Shown here in pieces: positions 1 to 6,641 of a stretch of DNA of 19,724 bases. A program made the position numbers and the translations under genes. Within the stretch, counting starts at the first letter, position 1, and every line of letters begins with the position of its first letter. The stretch comes from Acidovorax_G sp046289925. GTDB taxonomy: Bacteria > Pseudomonadota > Gammaproteobacteria > Burkholderiales > Burkholderiaceae_C. Under the pieces are notes generated by a model, which saw only the letters and a program-made list of their open reading frames with translations, did no database searches and had not been told where the DNA came from. The stretch is from contig JBKBUN010000051.1 of assembly GCA_046289925.1 (NCBI GenBank), forward strand, positions 1 to 19,724, given 5' to 3'.

Positions 1-71
1 AAAAGACGGTGAAAAATGGACCGCTGCGGCCCATTTGCAGCCGACGATTCTCAAGTCCGACAGGCTCCTAG
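1..71 (+). repeat. Palindromic CTAG-flanked repeat, copy A (right half only)
   Basis: These bases match positions 2271-2341 (copy B) with about five differences, and the match starts at base 1, so the left half lies outside the window. The end carries the terminal repeat CCGACAGGCTC followed by CTAG (68-71). The copy stops two bases short of the coq7 stop codon (74-76 on the minus strand), so the hairpin sits directly behind coq7. No terminator with a T-run was seen for coq7, so this element may end its transcript. That role is inference. Confidence 0.85.
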
Positions 72-73
72 GT

Positions 74-697
74 TCAAAGATAGTGCGCGGTGGTCGTCAT
101 GACCTTTGCGGCTGCGCGCATGAGCGCCGCCACCGGGCGCGGCAGTTCGGCAGCCCCGGCGGCCAGCGCTTCGTCGGCGTGCCGCTCTTCGTCGGCCTTC
201 ATTCGCTCCACAATGGCGCGCGAGTCCGCGTCGGCGACCGGCAGTCGCACCAGATGGCTGCCCAGGTGCTCTGACACCTGTCGCTCGGTTTCTACGACAA
301 AACCCAGGCTCACGCGGTCGCTCACCTTGGCGGCGATTGCGCCAAGTGCAAATGCCCCCGCAAACCACAAGGGGTTGAGCAGGCTGGGCCGAGCGTCCAG
401 TTCTTTTAGCCGCTGTTCCGTCCAGGCGAGGTGGTCGGTTTCCTCGCGGGCGGCCCGCAGCAGGTGGTCGCGCAGCGCCGCGTCGTGTGTCACCATGGCC
501 TGGGCGGTGTAAAGCGCCTGGGCGCAGACCTCGCCGACATGATTCACCCGCATCAGCGCGCCAGACAGGCGCTGCTCGGCTGCCGTGAGTTCCATGGCAG
601 CCGAGCCGGCCTCGGGTCGGGGACGAGGTTCGTGACCGCGAGCGGGAGCCCACAAGGTGCGCAGTGCCGAGTCGGCGGCGGTCAGAAGTCGGTCCAT
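74..697 (-). CDS. coq7: Coq7-type 2-polyprenyl-3-methyl-6-methoxy-1,4-benzoquinone hydroxylase
   Basis: This is a 207-residue di-iron monooxygenase that adds a ring hydroxyl in ubiquinone biosynthesis, acting at the inner membrane. It replaces the flavin enzyme UbiF of enterics in many proteobacteria. The ferritin-like di-iron ligands are visible: Glu56 in NHVGEVCAQALY, Glu86-x-x-His89 in REETDHLAW, Glu136/Glu138 in FVVETERQVSEHL, and Glu170-x-x-His173 in DEERHADEA. Residues 108-123 form a hydrophobic stretch typical of the family. The frame stays open upstream to 964, but that extension is low-complexity and unlike Coq7. The ATG at 697 gives the usual family length of about 205-210 residues, though its Shine-Dalgarno is weak. 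The gene is divergent from the porin. Family assignment is firm. Confidence 0.95.
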   Translation of the reverse strand: MDRLLTAADSALRTLWAPARGHEPRPRPEAGSAAMELTAAEQRLSGALMRVNHVGEVCAQALYTAQAMVTHDAALRDHLLRAAREETDHLAWTEQRLKELDARPSLLNPLWFAGAFALGAIAAKVSDRVSLGFVVETERQVSEHLGSHLVRLPVADADSRAIVERMKADEERHADEALAAGAAELPRPVAALMRAAAKVMTTTAHYL

Positions 698-1010
698 GGG
701 GGTCAATCTCGCAACTGAGGAGGAAACATTCTTTGCACTTGCTAACATTTGGAGGGGTGCGCGGTGTGGGTCTTTTCTGCTTGGACAGCCGATTTTCGGG
801 TGTCTGAGCGAAATGTTGCAACACTGCAACGAAAACTCCCTTTCCTGGGGTTTGTCGGCGAATTCCTTTGCGAAACCGGTCGGGCTCTGGTGCAATAGGA
901 GCAACTTCCCCACCAGGAGGTTGGCCCGGGGAACCGGCGGGACTGTGCAGGTGCTTCCACCCAAGACCCCCCGTACCGGCGCCCTATGTTTAACCTTGGA
1001 GTAACTCGCA
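698..1010. promoter_or_regulatory. Divergent coq7/porin intergenic region with a small dyad
   Basis: This 313-base stretch must hold the coq7 promoter (leftward) and the porin promoter (rightward). I see no close match to a sigma-70 promoter. The one clear dyad is GTTGCA-ACAC-TGCAAC at 815-830, which also contains the perfect palindrome TGTTGCAACA (814-823). It could be an operator. The porin ribosome-binding site is GGAG at about 998-1001, 9-10 bases before the start. Confidence 0.4.
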
Positions 1011-2069
1011 ATGAAAAAATCCCTGATTGCCCTGGCTGTGCTGGCTGCCTCCGGCGCTGCAATGGCTCAATCTTCCGTGACGCTGTTCGGCGTGGTGGAC
1101 GCAACCTACGCTTACGGTTCGGGCAGCGTGTCTAACCGCTCGCAACTGACGAACTCCGGCTACAACAGCAGCCGTCTGGGTTTCCGCGGCGTGGAAGACC
1201 TGGGTGGTGGCCTGACCGCTTCCTTCTGGCTGGAAGCTGGCGTGAACAACGACAACGGCACTGGCGGTTCGACCAACACGAACAACCAAGCAACCGGCGC
1301 TAGCGCCAGCGGTGGCCTGGTGTTCAACCGTCGTTCGACCGTGAGCCTGAGCGGTGGCTTCGGTGAAGTGCGTCTGGGCCGTGACTACACGCCCCAATTC
1401 TGGAACCTGACCGTGTTCGATCCGTTCGGCACGAACGGCGTGGGCACTACCCAAACCCTGAACTCCAGCCTGGGTGGTCCCGTGACCATTCGCGCTTCGA
1501 ACGCCATTGGCTACTTCCTGCCGAGTGGTCTGGGCGGCTTCTATGGCCAAGCCCAATACTATCTGGGTGAGAACGCCAGCAACGCCGCCAACAAGAAGGA
1601 TGGCACTGGCTTGGCTCTGCGCGCCGGCTTCGCCAACGGCCCCATCAACGTGGCCATCGCCTTCTCGGACACCAAGTACCTGGCTGGCAACATCAAGACC
1701 ACGAACCTGGGCGGTCAGTACGATCTGGGCATGGCCAAGATCATGGCCCACTACAACCAAGACCGCAATTCGGCTGTTGGGGCTCCCGATGGCAGCGGCT
1801 GGCTGATCGGCGGTCTGATCCCCGTCGGCGCAGGCGAAATCCGTCTGGCCTACTCGACCTACAAGACCGACGTGGCCGTGGGCGCAGATCCCAAGTCGAA
1901 CAAGCTGGCTCTGGGCTACGTGCACAACCTGTCGAAGCGCACCGCTCTGTACGCTACTTACGCTCACGTGAGCAACAAGAACGGCGCTGCCCAAGCTCTG
2001 AACGGTGCTGTGACCGCTGCTGGCAACAACTCCAACGGTTACGACCTGGGCATTCGCCACAGCTTCTAA
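1011..2069 (+). CDS. Outer-membrane general porin (Omp32/Gram-negative porin family)
   Basis: This is a 352-residue trimeric beta-barrel porin for passive diffusion of small solutes. Residues 1-19 are a signal peptide ending in AMA, so the mature protein starts QSSVTLFGVVDA, the usual first strand of betaproteobacterial porins. The body alternates amphipathic strands and Gly/Asn-rich loops. FGEVRLGRDYTPQF near residues 118-131 is the conserved segment before constriction loop 3. The protein ends in an aromatic residue (GIRHSF), the signal for Bam-dependent assembly. There is only one codon pattern for Gln: CAA at 9 of 10 positions, unlike neighbouring genes, which use mostly CAG. This suggests high expression. 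A strong terminator follows. Ion selectivity cannot be read from the sequence. Confidence 0.95.
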   Translation: MKKSLIALAVLAASGAAMAQSSVTLFGVVDATYAYGSGSVSNRSQLTNSGYNSSRLGFRGVEDLGGGLTASFWLEAGVNNDNGTGGSTNTNNQATGASASGGLVFNRRSTVSLSGGFGEVRLGRDYTPQFWNLTVFDPFGTNGVGTTQTLNSSLGGPVTIRASNAIGYFLPSGLGGFYGQAQYYLGENASNAANKKDGTGLALRAGFANGPINVAIAFSDTKYLAGNIKTTNLGGQYDLGMAKIMAHYNQDRNSAVGAPDGSGWLIGGLIPVGAGEIRLAYSTYKTDVAVGADPKSNKLALGYVHNLSKRTALYATYAHVSNKNGAAQALNGAVTAAGNNSNGYDLGIRHSF

Positions 2070-2105
2070 TCGATGGGCTGGCTTTGCCAGTTCAACGATT
2101 CAAGC

Positions 2106-2135
2106 GACAAAAGCCGCCTTTGGGCGGCTTTTGTC
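2106..2135 (+). terminator. Rho-independent terminator of the porin gene
   Basis: There is a perfect 13-bp stem, GACAAAAGCCGCC (2106-2118) pairing with GGCGGCTTTTGTC (2123-2135), with a TTTG loop. It is followed by TTTTC and lies 37 bases after the porin stop codon. The A/T-rich outer stem would also allow some function in reverse. Confidence 0.93.
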
Positions 2136-2165
2136 TTTTCGGCGTTCAGAGGGGGCTCCTGGCTC

Positions 2166-2341
2166 CTAGGAGCCTGTCGGGCTTGGGCCGTCGAAAGCGA
2201 ACATGCGCCCCAGCGAGGACCGTTTTCGCCGTGTTTGCGCCCCATAGCGGGGTAGCGGGGCTATGGGGCCAAAAGACGGTGGAAAATGGACCGCTGCGGC
2301 CCATTTGCAGCCGACGATTCCCAAGCCCGACAGACTCCTGG
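2166..2341 (+). repeat. Palindromic CTAG-flanked repeat, copy B
   Basis: This 176-base element starts at CTAG (2166-2169) with GAGCCTGTCGGGCTTGGG and ends with CCCAAGCCCGACAGACTC and CTGG (2338-2341), a one-base variant of CTAG. The two halves are imperfect reverse complements along their whole length. The centre is a perfect 10-bp dyad, GCCCCATAGC (2239-2248) with GCTATGGGGC (2260-2269). It carries no gene. Size, terminal inverted repeats and CTAG flanks resemble a miniature inverted-repeat element (MITE); IS5-family transposases are known to favour CTAG-like targets. The link to a particular transposase is inference. The region from its end to about 2594 shows no convincing gene. Confidence 0.8.
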
Positions 2342-2594
2342 GCTCCACTTGCACTCCGCTGCGGCCGGCGTGCCTCATCACACTGCGCCTGGGGTGCAAC
2401 GGGGGCTGCGTTGTCTTCGTCGGTTTGCGGTTTGGAAGAACTTGCGCCTGCGTGCGGGGGGCACCTCGACCGAGGTTCGTTGGCCCAGAGTGCAGATCGT
2501 CTTCGTCGCTGGCATCGTCCTTGCGTGTCATCAGGCCAACGTGGGAACCATGTCCCCGCACCAAGTCGGGGATTCAGGGATTTCCCCTTGGTCT

Positions 2595-2629
2595 TTGAGC
2601 AATCTTTTACTGCATAGTAAATCTTTTAC
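2595..2629 (+). promoter_or_regulatory. Candidate promoter and operator of the peptide-transport operon
   Basis: A 16-base dyad, TTTACTGCATAGTAAA (2606-2621), has two perfect 6-base arms. It overlaps a direct repeat of AATCTTTTAC (2601-2610 and 2620-2629) whose copies start 19 bases apart, close to two helical turns. The block is strikingly A/T-rich for this DNA. A loose -35 (TTGAGC, 2595-2600) and a weak -10 (TAAATC, 2618-2623) with a 17-base gap would place the dyad between and over the promoter elements, as expected for a repressor site. The promoter call is weak; the dyad and repeat are plain in the sequence. Confidence 0.45.
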
Positions 2630-2642
2630 CTAAGAGGGTTCC

Positions 2643-4223
2643 ATGAAACTCAAGCTCCGTTTGTTGACCGTGGCCGCTGCCGCCGCGCTTCTGGCTGCGC
2701 CCGCTCTGCATGCCAAAACCTTCAAGTGGGCCAGCCAGGGCGAAATCTCCACGTGGGATATCCATTCGCAGAACAACGCGCTCCAGAACGGCCTGCACGC
2801 CAACGTGTACGAGAGCTTGGTGTACTACAACAGCCGCACGTTTGAGGTCGAACCCGTGCTTGCCACGGCCTGGAAGGAGATCAGCCCCACCCAGGTGCGC
2901 TTTACCTTGCGCCAAGGCGTGAAATTCCATGATGGCTCGGCTTTCACGGCCGATGACGCCGTGTACTCGCTGCAGCGTGCCATGGCAAAGACCTCCAACT
3001 TCACGCCCTACGTCCAGGGCATCAGTCGTGTTGTCAAGGTCGACAACAACACGATCGATGTATTCCTGTCGTCGCCAAACCCCGTGCTGCTGCGCCAGAT
3101 GACCGAACTGCGCATGATGAGCAAGGCGTGGGCCGAGAAGAACAAGTCCGTCGAGCCCAAGGACATGAAGGCTGCAGAAGAAAACTTCGCACACCGCAAT
3201 GCCATGGGCACAGGGCCTTATGTCCTGGAATCTTGGCAGCCTGATGTCAAGATGGTGTTCAAGCGCAACCCCAACTGGTGGGGCAAGATGGAGGGCAATG
3301 TGACCGAGATCGTCTACACCCCGATCAAGTCGGCGGCCACGCGCATTGCGGCGCTGCTGTCGGGTGAGGTGGACATGGTGCTGGATCCAACGCCCCAGGA
3401 TCTGGGTCGCCTGCGCGCCAATCCCGATCTCAAGGTCATCGACGGTGTTGAGAACCGCACGATCTTCTTTGGCATGGACCAGTTCCGCGACGAACTGCCC
3501 GGCTCCAACGTCAAGGGCAAGAACCCGCTCAAGGATCTGCGTGTGCGCAAGGCACTCTACCATGCCATCGATGCAGACACCATCTCGCGCAACATCATGC
3601 GTGGCCTGGGCAAGCCCACGGGTGCTCTGGTGGCGCCCCAGGTCGCAGGCTGGACGGAAACTGTTGCCAAGCGCTTGCCCTACAACGTCGACACGGCCAA
3701 GAAGCTGCTGGCTGAAGCGGGTTATCCGGATGGTTTCGAAGTGGACTTCGCCTGCCCGAACAACCGCTACATCAACGATGAGGCCATTTGCCAGGCTGTG
3801 ACGGCCATGTGGTCGCGCATCGGTGTGAAGGCCAAACTGCGCACCATGCCGCTGGCGACCTACTTCCCGATGATTCAGCGCTACGAAGCCAGCATCTACA
3901 TGCTGGGTTGGGGTGTTCCCACCTTCGACGCTCTCTACAGCCTGCAGTCACTGGTGCGCACGGTGGGCCAGGGTGGCGACGGCAACTACAACGTGGGTCG
4001 TTACAGCAACCCGCGCATGGATTACTTGGTCGACCGCGTGAAGGTCGAGACGGATGCACCGGTCCGTGCCCGCATGCTGACCGAAGCGCTGCAACTGTCG
4101 TCTGACACGGTGTCCCATATCCCGTTGCATGACCAGGTGATTCCGTGGGCCATGAAGAAGAACATCGACCTTGTGCACCGCGCGGACAACCGCATCGACA
4201 TGCGCTTGGTCAAGGTGAACTGA
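2643..4223 (+). CDS. Periplasmic peptide-binding protein 1 of ABC importer (SBP family 5, DppA-like)
   Basis: This is a 526-residue periplasmic solute-binding protein that delivers substrate to the DppBCDF-type importer encoded downstream. Residues 1-24 are a Sec signal peptide ending in LHA. There is no lipobox Cys, so the mature protein should be free in the periplasm. The family 5 block runs from LATAWKEISPTQVRFTLRQG to FHDGSAFTADDAVYSLQRA (about 73-113). Other family marks are GTGPYVLESWQP (189-200), a YPDGFEV segment and a Cys371/Cys383 pair that probably forms a disulfide. GAGGG at 2634-2638 is the ribosome-binding site. It is clearly paralogous to the second binding protein at 6642-8225, in the same register from about residue 290. 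The ligand (dipeptide, oligopeptide, N-acyl amino acid, or possibly glutathione) cannot be read from the sequence. Confidence 0.92.
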   Translation: MKLKLRLLTVAAAAALLAAPALHAKTFKWASQGEISTWDIHSQNNALQNGLHANVYESLVYYNSRTFEVEPVLATAWKEISPTQVRFTLRQGVKFHDGSAFTADDAVYSLQRAMAKTSNFTPYVQGISRVVKVDNNTIDVFLSSPNPVLLRQMTELRMMSKAWAEKNKSVEPKDMKAAEENFAHRNAMGTGPYVLESWQPDVKMVFKRNPNWWGKMEGNVTEIVYTPIKSAATRIAALLSGEVDMVLDPTPQDLGRLRANPDLKVIDGVENRTIFFGMDQFRDELPGSNVKGKNPLKDLRVRKALYHAIDADTISRNIMRGLGKPTGALVAPQVAGWTETVAKRLPYNVDTAKKLLAEAGYPDGFEVDFACPNNRYINDEAICQAVTAMWSRIGVKAKLRTMPLATYFPMIQRYEASIYMLGWGVPTFDALYSLQSLVRTVGQGGDGNYNVGRYSNPRMDYLVDRVKVETDAPVRARMLTEALQLSSDTVSHIPLHDQVIPWAMKKNIDLVHRADNRIDMRLVKVN

Positions 4224-4240
4224 CCGGAATCGGAGGCCTA

Positions 4241-4277
4241 AGCACCGGACCTGCTGAACGCAGGTCCGGTTGCTTTT
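4241..4277 (+). terminator. Intra-operon terminator or attenuating hairpin after binding protein 1
   Basis: The stem ACCGGACCTGC (4244-4254) pairs perfectly with GCAGGTCCGGT (4260-4270) around a TGAAC loop. It can be extended by AGC/GCT across one bulged T and is followed by TTTT (4274-4277). It lies 17 bases after the binding-protein stop and 83 bases before the permease start. Such hairpins in ABC operons protect the upstream message and cut downstream transcription, giving an excess of binding protein over membrane parts. That role is inferred. Confidence 0.8.
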
Positions 4278-4359
4278 GGGGCATGATGTCGCCCTTTTTG
4301 TGCGTCGGGGTCACCATAAGTGGCCTGGACGCGGTGTCGAACACACTCTCGATTTCCCG

Positions 4360-5340
4360 ATGCTTGCCTTTATCCTGCGCCGCCTGATCCAGGCTGTGAT
4401 CGTGATGGTCACGGTGGCCTTTATCTCCTTCATGCTGTTCCAGTATGTGGGGGACCCCGTGGTGTTCTTGCTTGGTCAGGACGCAACCCCCGAACAAATC
4501 CGCGAACTGCGTTCCGATCTGGGCCTCGACAAGCCTTTCTTCATCCAGTTCGGTCACTTCCTCATGAACGCCGTGCAGGGCGAGTTCGGCCTGAGTCTGC
4601 GGCAGGGCGCGAAGGTCTCGCGCCTGATCGCTGAGCGCTTCCCGGCCACCCTGGAACTGGCCTTGGTCGCCGCTACGCTGGCCTTGGTGATCGGTGTGCC
4701 GATGGGCGTCTACGCAGCCCTCAAGCGTGGCACCTTCTTGAGCCAGGTCTTTATGACGCTGTCGCTGTTGGGCGTCTCGCTGCCCACCTTCCTTATCGGC
4801 ATCATGCTGATTCTGGTGTTCTCGGTCACGCTGGGTTGGTTCCCGAGCTTTGGCCGCGGCGAGGTCGTGCAACTGGGCTGGTGGAGTACCGGCTTGCTGA
4901 CGGCGAAGGGGTGGCACCACATTACCCTGCCAGCCATCACGCTGGCGATTTTCCAGCTCACGCTGATCATGCGCCTGGTACGCGCCGAGATGCTGGAGGT
5001 GCTGCGCACCGACTACATCAAGTTCGCTCGTGCCCGGGGCCTGACGAACCGTGCTATCCACTTCGGCCACGCGCTCAAGAATACCCTGGTGCCGGTGCTC
5101 ACCATTACGGGACTGCAACTGGGCGGTTTGATCGCGTTTGCCATCATCACCGAGACCGTGTTCCAGTGGCCTGGGATGGGTCTGCTGTTCATTCAGGCTG
5201 TCACCTTCGCGGACATTCCGGTGATGGCGGCGTATCTGTGCCTGATCGCGCTGATCTTCGTCGTGATCAACCTGATCGTGGACCTGCTGTATTTCGCGGT
5301 CGATCCGCGTCTGCGCGTGGGCAAGGCGGGGGGGCACTGA
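4360..5340 (+). CDS. dppB: Peptide ABC transporter permease, DppB-like
   Basis: This 326-residue inner-membrane protein is one of the two channel subunits of the importer. It has the DppB/OppB layout: TM1 at about 9-30 (FILRRLIQAVIVMVTVAF), a periplasmic segment containing the GDPV and LGLDKPFFIQ motifs (31-98), then five membrane segments from about residue 99. The cytoplasmic coupling loop, DYIKFARARGLTNRAIHFGH (218-237), contacts an ATPase. The frame extends upstream to a TTG at 4270, but that start falls inside the hairpin and adds non-family sequence, so the ATG at 4360 is chosen. The Shine-Dalgarno is weak. Its partner permease lies two genes downstream rather than next to it. Confidence 0.93.
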   Translation: MLAFILRRLIQAVIVMVTVAFISFMLFQYVGDPVVFLLGQDATPEQIRELRSDLGLDKPFFIQFGHFLMNAVQGEFGLSLRQGAKVSRLIAERFPATLELALVAATLALVIGVPMGVYAALKRGTFLSQVFMTLSLLGVSLPTFLIGIMLILVFSVTLGWFPSFGRGEVVQLGWWSTGLLTAKGWHHITLPAITLAIFQLTLIMRLVRAEMLEVLRTDYIKFARARGLTNRAIHFGHALKNTLVPVLTITGLQLGGLIAFAIITETVFQWPGMGLLFIQAVTFADIPVMAAYLCLIALIFVVINLIVDLLYFAVDPRLRVGKAGGH

Positions 5341-5341
5341 C

Positions 5342-6559
5342 ATGCAGGCACCGCGCCTGAGGGCGGGAGGGCGAGCATTCGCGCACATTGCGCAGTTCCA
5401 TCCGGAGCTGACCGCGCTGCGGCGCGATCTGCATGCACACCCCGAACTCGGCTTCGAGGAGGTCTACACCGCGCGGCGCGTACGGGAAGCCCTGCGCGTG
5501 TGTGGTGTGGACGAAATACATGAGGGGATCGGCCGCACAGGCATTGTGGCGGTCGTGCGCGGTCGCAGTACCTCCAGCGGCAGCATGATCGGGCTGCGCG
5601 CCGACATGGACGCGCTGCCCATGAGCGAGCACAACGACTTTGCCTGGAGGTCGTGTAAACCGGGTCTGATGCATGGCTGTGGCCACGATGGCCATACCAC
5701 CATGCTGGTTGGCGCGGCACGCTACTTAGCGGAGTCGCGTAACTTTGATGGCACGGCCGTGCTGATCTTCCAGCCAGGTGAAGAGGGCTATGCCGGCGCT
5801 CGCGCCATGATTGAAGATGGTCTGTTTGAGCGCTTTCCTGTGCAGGCCGTGTATGCCATGCACAACTGGCCGGCGATGAAGCCGGGCACTGTGGGCTTGA
5901 ACCCGGGCGCGATGATGGCCGCGGCAGACCGTGTGACGATTGAAATCCAGGGGCGTGGTGGCCACGGTGCCCATGCCTATCAAGCCACCGATGTGGTCCT
6001 GGTGGCAGCGCACATCATCACGGCCGCGCAGAGCATCGTGGCGCGTAATGTGCCCCCGATTGAAAGCGCCGTCATCAGCCTGTGCGCCGTGCATGCGGGC
6101 GACTTGGGGGCCTTCAGCGTACTGCCGGGTAGCGCCCGCATCGTGGGCACCGTGCGCACCTTCGACGCGGCGGTGCAGGAGCTGGTGGAAAAGCGCCTCA
6201 AGGATCTGTGCAGTGCCATTGCGCTGGGTTTCGGTGCGACGGCAACCGTGCACTACGAGCGCATCTACCCGGCGACCATCAACACCGAAGACGAAGCCAT
6301 GTTCGCGGCCGAAGTGGCCGAATCACTGGTCGGCGCTGATCATGTGGTTCGCGACCTGGAGCCCAGCATGGGTGCAGAGGACTTTTCCTTCATGCTCCAG
6401 GCCCGGCCGGGTGCGTATTTGCGCATCGGGCAGGGTACGGGGGCCAGTGGCGGTGGGCTGCATAACAGCCGATACGACTTCAACGACGACATCCTGCCGC
6501 TGGGTGCAGCCCTGCATGCAGGGTTGATCGAGCGGGCCATGCCCCTGGCTACTCCCTAG
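5342..6559 (+). CDS. M20-family amidohydrolase/aminoacylase (HipO/AbgA-like metallopeptidase)
   Basis: This 405-residue cytoplasmic metal-dependent amidohydrolase is of the group that cleaves N-acyl amino acids (hippurate, indole-acetyl amino acids, p-aminobenzoyl-glutamate). Metal ligands are visible: Cys113 and His115 in MHGCGHDGHT, Glu147/Glu148 in FQPGEEGY, His174 in AMHNWP and His374 in GLHNSRYDF. The dimerisation (lid) domain is inserted at about 195-305, with GRGGHGAHA at 204-212. Other marks are GLRADMDALPM (84-94) and SMGAEDFSFM (342-351). It starts one base after the dppB stop, so the two are probably translationally coupled. There is no signal peptide. Its place inside the importer operon suggests it processes the imported substrate. 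The exact substrate is unknown. Confidence 0.92.
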   Translation: MQAPRLRAGGRAFAHIAQFHPELTALRRDLHAHPELGFEEVYTARRVREALRVCGVDEIHEGIGRTGIVAVVRGRSTSSGSMIGLRADMDALPMSEHNDFAWRSCKPGLMHGCGHDGHTTMLVGAARYLAESRNFDGTAVLIFQPGEEGYAGARAMIEDGLFERFPVQAVYAMHNWPAMKPGTVGLNPGAMMAAADRVTIEIQGRGGHGAHAYQATDVVLVAAHIITAAQSIVARNVPPIESAVISLCAVHAGDLGAFSVLPGSARIVGTVRTFDAAVQELVEKRLKDLCSAIALGFGATATVHYERIYPATINTEDEAMFAAEVAESLVGADHVVRDLEPSMGAEDFSFMLQARPGAYLRIGQGTGASGGGLHNSRYDFNDDILPLGAALHAGLIERAMPLATP

Positions 6560-6641
6560 CTGGTTGAGCGCCGTGCTCCAGGACGCTGACGTCTCCAAGG
6601 TCGAACGTCTTCGCAAACTTTTCCACAACGAGGAGAAACGC

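Noticed and set aside
698..964. Longer N-terminus for Coq7 using the upstream ATG at 964
   Set aside because: It would add 89 residues without family similarity and would run through the divergent promoter region.
990..2060. A 356-codon open frame opposite the porin gene
   Set aside because: It is a shadow of strong codon bias. The plus strand encodes a complete porin with signal peptide and terminal Phe.
2166..2564. A possible 132-residue minus-strand gene between the porin and the peptide operon
   Set aside because: Part of it runs through repeat copy B, it lacks a recognisable domain, and its composition does not look coding.
2554..2587. Competing stems CCCCG/CGGGG and GGGG/CCCC as a riboswitch-like leader
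   Set aside because: The arms are only 4-5 bases, and the likely promoter lies downstream of them, so they would not be in the leader RNA.
4210..5388. A 392-codon open frame opposite dppB
   Set aside because: It is rich in Gln, His, Asp and Arg without any family motif, which is the antisense of a membrane protein gene.
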